Assembly (NCBI RefSeq): GCF_910594005.1
Contig: NC_057815.1
Span: 82,445,552-82,509,551 of the forward strand
Direction of reading: 5' to 3'
DNA from: Cervus elaphus
Taxonomy: Eukaryota; Chordata; Mammalia; Artiodactyla; Cervidae
DNA: 64,000 nucleotides
Shown here: piece after piece, positions 57,610 to 64,000 of the stretch
Layout of the letters: each line of letters starts with the position of its first letter
Position numbering within the stretch: position 1 is the first letter of the stretch
The notes under the pieces: model-generated
The model's input: the letters and a program-made list of their open reading frames with translations, nothing else
What the model was told of the DNA's origin: nothing
The model's database searches: none
Made by a program: the position numbers and the translations under genes

Positions 57610-60013
57610 TCAGCTTTCTTTATAGTCCAACTGTCTCATTCTTACATGACTACTGCGAAAAGCATAGCTTTGACTAGACAGACCTTTGTTGGCAAAGTAA
57701 TGTCTGCTTTTTAATGAGCTGTCTAGTTTTGTCATAACTTTTCTTCCAAGGAGCAAACATCTTTTAATTTCATGGCTGCAGTCACCATCTGCATTGATTT
57801 TGGAGCCCAAAAAAATAAAGTCTGTGACTGTTTCTGTGATTGGAAACTGGATGGAAACTAGATGTTTCCCCATCTAGTTGCCTTAAAGTGATGGGACTGG
57901 GGACGTTGATTTTAGTTTTCTGAATGTTGAGTTTTAAGCCAACTTTTTCATTCTCCTCTTTCACCTACATTAAGAGGCTCTTTTGTTCTTCTTCACTTTC
58001 TGCCATAAGGATGGTGTCATCTGCACATCTGAGTCTATTGATATCTCTCCTGGCAATCTTGATTCCAGCTTGTGCTTCATCCAGCCTGACATTTCTCATG
58101 ATGTACTCTGCATGTAAGTTAAATAAGCAGAGTGACAGTACACATCCTTGATGTACTCCTTCCTGATTTGGAATCAGCCTGTTGTTCCATGTCTCGTTCT
58201 AAATGTTGCTTCTTGACATGCATGCAGATTTCTCAAGAGGGCGGTAAGATGGTCTGGTATTCCTATCACTTAAAAATTTTTCCTCAGTTTGTTGTGATCC
58301 ACAAAGTCAAATCCTTTGGCATAGTTGATAAAGCAAAAGTAGATGTTTTTCTGGAGCTCTCTTGCTTTTCGATGATCCAACGGATGTTGGCAATTTGATC
58401 TCTGGCTCCTCTGCCTTTCTAACTCTAGCTTGAACATCTGGAAGTTCACGGTTCATGTACTGTTGAAGCCTGCCTTGGAAAATTTTGAGCATTACTTTGC
58501 TTGCATATGAGATGAGTGCAATTCTGCAGTAGTTTGAACATTCTTTGACATTGCCTTTCTTTGGGATTGGAATGAAAACTGACATTTTCCAGTCCTGTGG
58601 TCACTGCTGAGTTTTCCAAATTTGCTGACATATTGAGTGCAGCACTTTCACAGCATCATCTTTTAGGATTTGATATAGCTCAACTGGAATTCCATCACTT
58701 CTGCTAGCTGTGTTCGTAGTGATGCTTTCTAAGCCCCACTTGATTTTGCATTCCAAGATGTCTGTCTCTAGTCCAGTGATCACACCATTGTAGTTATCTG
58801 GGTCATTTAAGATCTTTTTTGTATAGTTCTGTGTATTCTTGTCACCACTTCTTAATATCTTCTGCTTTTTTTAGGTCCATACCATTTCTGTCCTTTATTG
58901 TGCCCATCCATCTTTGCATGAAATGTTCCCTTGGTATCTCTAATTTTCTTGAAGAGATCTCTAGTCTTTCCCATTCTATTGTTTTTCCCTATTTCTTTGC
59001 GTTGATCACTGAGAAAGGCTTTCTTATCTCTCCTTGCTATTCTTTGGAACTCTGCATTCAGATGGGTGTATCTTTCCTTCTCTCCTTTGCCTTTCACTCC
59101 TCTTACTTTCTCAGCTATTTGTTAAGTCCTCCTCAGACAACCATTTTGACTCCTTGCATTTCTTTTTCTTGAGTTTGGGCTTGATCACTGCCTCCTGCAC
59201 AATGTCATGAACCTCTGTCCATAGTTCTTCATGCACTGTGTTTCTCAAATCTAATCCCTTGAATCTATTTCTCACTTCCACTGTATAATCGTAAGGGATT
59301 TGATTTAGGTCATACCTAAATGGTTTAGTGGTTTTCCCTACTTTCTTCATTTTAAGTTTGAATTTGGCAATAAGGAGTTCATGATCTGAGCCACAGTCAA
59401 CTCCTGGTCTTGTTTTTTCTGACTTATAGAGCTTCTCCATCTTCAGCTGCAAAGAATATAATCAATCTGATATTGGTATTGACCGTCTGGTGATGTCCAT
59501 GTGTAGTCTTCTCTTGTGTTGTTGGAAAAGGGTGTTTGCTATGACCAGTGCATTTTCTTGGCAGAATTCTATTAGCCTTTGTCCTGCTTCATTCTGTACT
59601 CCAAGGCCAAGTTTGCCTGTTATTCCAGGTATCTCTTGACTTCCTACTTTTGCATTCCAGTCCCCTGTAATGAAAAGGACATCTTTTTTGTATGTTAGTT
59701 CTAGAAGGTCTTATAGGTCTTCATAGAACCATTCAACCTCAGCTTCCTCAGCATTGTTGGTTGGGGCATAGACTTGGATACTGTGATATTGAATGGTTTG
59801 CCTTGGAAACGAACAGAGATCATTCTCTCATTTTTTAGATTGTACCCAAGTACTGCATTTTGGTCTCTTTTGTTGACTATGAGGCCAACTCCATTTCTCT
59901 CTCTTGGATTCTTTCCCACAGTAGTAGATATAATGGTCATCTGAGTTAAATTCACCCTTTCCAGTCCATTTTAGTTCACTGATTCCTAAAATGCCAGTGT
60001 TCACTCTTGCCAT
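57610..60013 (-). pseudogene. BovB ORF (endonuclease plus reverse transcriptase), dead
   Basis: Reads in pieces. Endonuclease: 60013-59828 (GISELKWTGKGEFNSDDHYI) and 59955-59701 (RFQGKPFNITV). Linker: 59452-59111 (GVDCGSDHELLIAKFKLKM, then FRYDLNQIPYDYTVEVRNRF) and 59097-58852. RT: 58783-58601 (GLESITTNTASRSDGIPVEL) and 58585-58307. The catalytic box near 58010-58021 reads CADD in place of YADD. C-terminal: 57964-57782 and 57873-57610. Frameshifts and stops separate all pieces, so no protein can be made. Confidence 0.92.
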
Positions 60014-60658
60014 CTCCTGTTTGACCTGTCCTAAATTGTCCCTAACTGACTCCCAATTTACCCTGATTCATGGACCTGACATTCCAGATTCCTATGCAAT
60101 ATTGTACTTTACAGCATCAGACTTACTTCCATCACCAGCCCCATCTACAACTGGGCATTGTTTTTGCTTTGGTTCCATCTCTTCATTCTTTCCAGAGTTA
60201 GTTCTCCACTCTTCTCCTGTAGCTTATTGGGCACCTACTGTCCTGGGGAGTTCATGGTTCAGTGTCATATTTTTTGCCTTTTCATACTTTCCATGAGGTT
60301 CTCAAGGAAAAAGCAGTAAAGTGGCTTGCCACCCCCTTCTCCAGTGGATCACTTTTTGTCAGAACTCTCCACTGTGATCCGTCTGTCTTGGGTGGCCCTA
60401 TAGGGCATGGCTCATAATTTTGTTGAGTTAGACAAGGCTGTGGTCTATGTGATCAGATTGATTAGTTTTCTGTGATTGTGGTTTTTGTTCTGTCTGTCCT
60501 CTGAGTGATAAGGCTAAGAGGCTTATGGAAGCATGATGGGAGAGACTGACTGTGGGGGAAACTTCTTTCTTCTTTTTCGGATGCGCGGGGCCATGCTCCG
60601 TAAATCTTTAATCCAATTTTCTGTTGATGGGCGGGGCTGTGTTCCCTCCCTGTTGTTG

Positions 60659-60812
60659 CTCAGTTCAGTTCAGTAGCTCAGTCCTGTCTGACTCTTTGAG
60701 ACCCCATGGACTGCGGTACACCAGGCTTCCCTGTCCATCACCCACTCCCAGCACTTACTCAAACTCATGCCCATTGAGTTGGTGATGCCATCCAACCATC
60801 TCATCCTCTGTC
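60659..60812 (-). mobile_element. BovB 3' fragment inside the 5' UTR of another BovB
   Basis: Antisense BovB 3' end (CTCAGTTCAGTTCAGTAGCTC to CTCATCCTCTGTC). A 7 bp TSD, GTTGTTG, at 60652-60658 and 60813-60819 brackets it, and the host BovB text continues on both sides. Confidence 0.88.
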
Positions 60813-61021
60813 GTTGTTGACCTGATACCAAGCTACATTGGAGGTAGTGAAGATAATGGCAACCCCCTTCAAAATACCCCATGCACGCACTGCTGCACTC
60901 AATGCCCCCGACCCTGCAGCAGGCCACCACTGACCCACACCTCTGCCAGAGACTCCTGGAGACTCACAGGTAAGTCTGGGTCTGTCTCTTGTGGGGTCAT
61001 GGCTCCTTTTTCCTGGGTCCT

Positions 61022-61068
61022 GCATTGCAGGCAGATTCTTTACCAACCAAGTTATCAGGGAAGTCCAC
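61022..61068 (-). mobile_element. Bov-tA head remnant
   Basis: CATTGCAGGCAGATTCTTTA, then AAGTTATCAGGGAAGTCC is the antisense tRNA-like head. It lies directly against the BovB 5' end. Confidence 0.8.
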
Positions 61069-61561
61069 TAACTTCTAGATCACAAGCGCACACACTCACA
61101 CAAAAATCTTAATAATATCATATGACAGAGGGGTACTGAATCCTATATCTTTTCCACAAGAGTGGGTGATTTTTTATTTTTGTATTTTTTTTTTTTTTGC
61201 TAGAAGATACCTTCTCTCTTAAAAAAAAATATATATGTATATATATATACACACACCACACATATATATATTTCACTAGCCATCAGGACTTGTTCTGCAC
61301 TAACTATATGTATGTGTGTTGGTGGGTAAATAACCTCCTAACTAAAAACCATGTTCTGGTTCAAGACATCTGTTAAGGATAATTTCAAAGGATTTTGGTA
61401 ATGGTCATTACTAGCCAGAACATTTTCACTTTTACTAATGTGGCCAGGTTTGAGAAAGTCTGAACTAGAGAGTGACAGAAATTATGCGGTTACAATGGAG
61501 TCAATATATTAATAGTTAAAATCAGGCTGACCTGGATTTGAACCCTTCCTTTGTTCTTGAT
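61069..61561. other. Single-copy sequence with A, T and AT/AC tracts
   Basis: A T-run lies at about 61187-61198 and an ATAT/ACAC tract at 61221-61273. Otherwise unrecognised. Confidence 0.55.
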
Positions 61562-61694
61562 TGGAGAAGGAAATGGCAACCCTCTCCAGTATTCTTGCCT
61601 GGAAAATCCCATGGATGGAGGAGCCTGGTAGGCTACAGTCCATGGGGTCGCAAAGAGTCTGACACAACTGAGTGACTTCACTCACTCACTCACT
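61562..61694 (+). mobile_element. Bov-tA SINE, 5'-truncated
   Basis: Body only, from TGGAGAAGGAAATGGCAACC to GAGTGACTTCACTCACTCAC. TSD TTGTTCTTGAT at 61551-61561 and TGGTTCTTGAT at 61695-61705, with one mismatch. Confidence 0.93.
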
Positions 61695-62078
61695 TGGTTC
61701 TTGATAGTTGTGTGATCTTGGATATATTAACTTAGATTTTCTGAGTTCAGCTGTCTTTTTAAAAATACAGATAACATCATTTATACCATACATTTGTTAA
61801 AATGATAAGCAAGGTTCTGTTATACTGGCTTGTCCCTGATATTTATTTCACAAACATGAAAAAAGTAATTTTTCACTTTGATGAAATGTTGTATCAAATC
61901 CCTAAATAAAAAAAAAAAAAAAACAAGCAGAGATCTTCTGGGCAGTCAGTTAAGAAGATGGAAGGTGAATTATAAAGATACCCAGTTGCTGACCTCACTT
62001 TTGTTTTTAAGATGGTTCCTGAAGAAGTCAGTGGAAATCTTCGGCTCAAGGAACTGTTATTACATGCATGATTTAAAG
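61695..62078. other. Single-copy sequence with an A-run
   Basis: An A-run lies at about 61907-61923. Unrecognised otherwise. Confidence 0.5.
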
Positions 62079-62448
62079 CAGCTATCCCCGATCTTTTAGC
62101 ACCAGGGATCATTGTCATGGAAGACAATTTTTCCATGAGCTACTGTTGTGTGTGTTGGGGGAAAGGGGATGGTTTTGGGATGATTCAAGTGCATTACATT
62201 TATTATGTACTTTATTTGTTATTGTTACTGTGATATGTAAAGAAAGACTTACTCAACTCACCATAATGCAGAGTCAGTGGGAGCCCTGAGCTTGTTTTCC
62301 TGCAACTAGACATCCCATCTCAGGGTGATGGGAGAGTGATGGGGAGTTTCTGTAGAGACAGATGAAGCTTTGCTCACTTGTCTGCTGCTCACCTCCCGCT
62401 GTGCGGCCAGGTCCCTAACAGGTTACGGACCAGGGGTTGGGGTCCTCA
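62079..62448 (+). mobile_element. hAT-like non-autonomous DNA transposon
   Basis: A 370 bp element with diverged terminal inverted repeats (CTATCCCCGATC on the left, GGTTGGGGTCC on the right) and the familiar mammalian text GGAAGACAATTTTTCC, ATGAAGCTTTGCTCACTTG and CTCACCTCCCGCTGTGCGGCC. The flanks ATTTAAAG (62071-62078) and GTCTAAAG (62449-62456) fit a decayed 8 bp hAT-type TSD (6 of 8). No transposase is encoded. The strand is nominal. Confidence 0.75.
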
Positions 62449-62941
62449 GTCTAAAGTACTTTCTGCATCCTGCCATGGCTGACATAATCTCCTCTTTGAA
62501 TTTTTACCTTTTTTTCCTTACTCCTCCTGTCTCTAGAACATTTCAGTACATTACAACCTCAGCTTTTGTGTTTGTCTCCCCTGCCTCCAATATTTTTCCC
62601 AAGTATTTTCATGTCTAATTTCTTGATTTAAATAATGTGTTTTCTCCAACGTTTTCTTTCTGTAGTGACCTTCCATAAGTAGCCCATTTTAAATGACACC
62701 CCACTATTCTCTATTCTGATACTAAACTCTAGTTATCATTTAAAGTGCAGATTTTGAGGATAAAAGATTTATCTCTCTAGCATATCAATATATTCCTTGT
62801 ACCTAGGAAATTGTCTGAAACAAAGTAGATGCTCAAAAATCTATATCACATAATCATATTTTCACAAATAATTTTTCAATATTGGAGCAATTAGGGATGG
62901 ATACATCGTTTATCTATATATTTTTGTATATATGTATACAT
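62449..62941. other. Single-copy sequence, possible L2 trace
   Basis: TGTCTGAAACAAAGTAGATG plus CTCAAAAATC near 62812-62840 is a weak L2-terminus match. Otherwise unrecognised. Confidence 0.45.
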
Positions 62942-63135
62942 GCTTGCTGCTTGCTAAGTCGTTTTAGTCATGTTGACTCTTTGCAAACCTATGGACTGTA
63001 GCCTGCTAGGCTACTCTGTCCATGGGATTTCCCAGGCAAGAATACTGCAGTGGATAGCCATGCCCTCCTCCAGGGGATCTTCCCAACCCAGGGATCGAAC
63101 CTGTGTCTTTTATGTCTCCTATATTGGTATGCTTG
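62942..63135 (-). mobile_element. Bov-tA SINE, head eroded
   Basis: Antisense: TGCTTGCTAAGTCGTTTTAG, CAGGCAAGAATACTGCAGTG and CAACCCAGGGATCGAACC. The last part of the tRNA head is lost. Confidence 0.92.
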
Positions 63136-63184
63136 CATGTATTTATTTGCCACTGTGAACTAAAATCTGGCTTGATATACACTA

Positions 63185-64000
63185 TCAAAAAATTAAACAT
63201 TTATTTAGGTATAACCTATATATTGTAAAATGCTCCCAGTCTAAGTGAACTTTTTAATGAGCTCAAAATAATTCATATACTCATTTATCCATCACCATAA
63301 TCAATAAATAAGCTATTTTCATTACTTCATGATGCTCCCTTGAGACTCTTCCCAGGCATTCCCTACTCTATACCTGGTTTCACCCAACCGTTGATCTCTT
63401 GACTCTATGGATGATATTTTTCTTTTACAGAAAGTCATATAAATGGAATCATACAGTGTGCATTCTTCTAGGTCCAATTTCTTTCAATCAAGCCTAACAT
63501 TCTGGAAAACTATCCCCATTTTTGTGTATATGTAATCCATTACTTTGTACTGTTTAATAGTATTCCAGGGTGCCAGTATCCTACCTTTATTTACGCTTTC
63601 AATGATAAAGGACATGTACTTTGTTTCTGGTCCAAGGATATTATGAATAAAACTGCTTTGAATACTCATGTATAAATCTTGGGCTTACCAGCTGGCTCAG
63701 TGGTAAAAAATCCACCTGCCAATGAAGGAGATGCAGGAGAGTATGGTTTGATCCCTGGGTCAGGAAGGTCTCCAGGAGGAGGAAATGGCAACCCACTGCA
63801 GTATTCTTGCCTGGAGAGTCTCATGGACAGAGGAGCCAGGCGAGTTGCAGTTCATGGGGTTGCAAAGAGTTGGACATGATTGAGCATGCACACATGACAT
63901 ATAAATTTTATACAGACATGGTTTTGCAGTTTGCATATTTCCAGTTAGTGGTTGCTGAGACAGTTAGAGGTGTGAGCACTTTATTGGGAAGTAGTACCTA
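63185..64000 (-). mobile_element. Old mammalian L1 fragment, split by Bov-tA, runs to the window edge
   Basis: Antisense L1 text: CATATAAATGGAATCATACA, TTAATAGTATTCCAGGGTG and TATGAATAAAACTGCTTTG, interrupted by the SINE at 63681-63899. The part after 63900 is less certain. Confidence 0.72.
63681..63899 (+). mobile_element. Bov-tA SINE inside old L1
   Basis: Full-length from GGGCTTACCAGCTGGCTCAG to GATTGAGCATGCACACATG. TSD TATAAATCTT at 63671-63680 and TATAAATTTT at 63900-63909, with one mismatch. Confidence 0.94.

Larger units (their letters stand above)
57218..61021 (-). mobile_element. Nearly full-length BovB LINE, about 3.6 kb
   Basis: Antisense, continuous from the 3' end (CTCAGTTCAGTTCATTTCAG) through the C-terminal part, RT, linker, endonuclease and 5' UTR (CTGACTGTGGGGGAAAC near 60550, then GACCCTGCAGCAGGCCACC near 60910 and AAGTCTGGGTCTGTCTCTTG near 60972). 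It is interrupted only by a 154 bp BovB piece at 60659-60812. It is the most complete copy in the window. Its 5' end stops at about 61021 against a Bov-tA head. Confidence 0.92.

Noticed and set aside
1..64000. CRISPR array from the many regularly repeated SINE segments
   Set aside because: Repeats are ~200 bp, scattered, in both orientations and without uniform spacers. They are retroposons.

Overview
This window looks like intergenic DNA from a ruminant, most likely a bovid (cattle, sheep, goat or relative). It is AT-rich and packed with BovB (RTE-clade) LINEs, Bov-tA SINEs (tRNA-Glu head plus a BovB-derived body), one CHR-type cetartiodactyl SINE and ruminant L1 3' ends. Beneath these lie mammal-wide fossils: MIR, L2, old L1 and MaLR LTR elements. 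BovB together with Bov-tA is diagnostic of ruminants; the species cannot be fixed from sequence alone. All family names rest on recognition of consensus sequences, not on a database search.

I find no intact host protein-coding gene, no rRNA, tRNA or other RNA gene, no CpG island, no CRISPR array and no bacterial-type operon. Nearly all open frames are pieces of BovB or L1 proteins, antisense shadows of these, or chance. The one host-gene relic is a decayed, intron-less copy of CIAO2B (FAM96B, a cytosolic iron-sulfur assembly factor) on the minus strand at about 26420-26985.

Layout. 1-6350: an old LTR-like block carrying a BovB insert, a 1.6 kb BovB, and several Bov-tA. 6371-8021: an L1 with an inverted 5' part and a 21 bp target duplication. 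8245-13063: a complete MaLR LTR retrotransposon (LTR, internal region, LTR), broken by a BovB that is itself 5'-inverted, a second BovB and a Bov-tA. 13325-15065: an old L1 split by two BovB pieces. 15066-17767: mostly single-copy sequence. 17768-25669: a dense nest with a 2.7 kb BovB, L1 tails, and an old L1 3' region split by a MaLR LTR that is in turn split by BovB and Bov-tA. 25719-26985: the CHR SINE and the CIAO2B pseudogene. 27285-33920: old L1 and BovB copies. 34000-54000: a sparser stretch with L2, MIR, a clean 0.67 kb L1 insertion, a solo endogenous retrovirus LTR, scattered Bov-tA and long single-copy segments. 54296-61068: BovB again, including a nearly full-length 3.6 kb copy (57218-61021) with a smaller BovB inside its 5' region. 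61562-64000: Bov-tA copies, a hAT-like DNA transposon and an old L1.

Nothing here works as a gene system. The value of the window is as a record of successive insertions, many with readable target-site duplications (TSDs) that give relative ages: MIR, L2, MaLR and old L1 first, then BovB, Bov-tA and ruminant L1. I saw no previously undescribed biological system. The best items for a second look are the CIAO2B retropseudogene, the two 5'-inverted insertions (L1 and BovB), the nested MaLR element and the long BovB.
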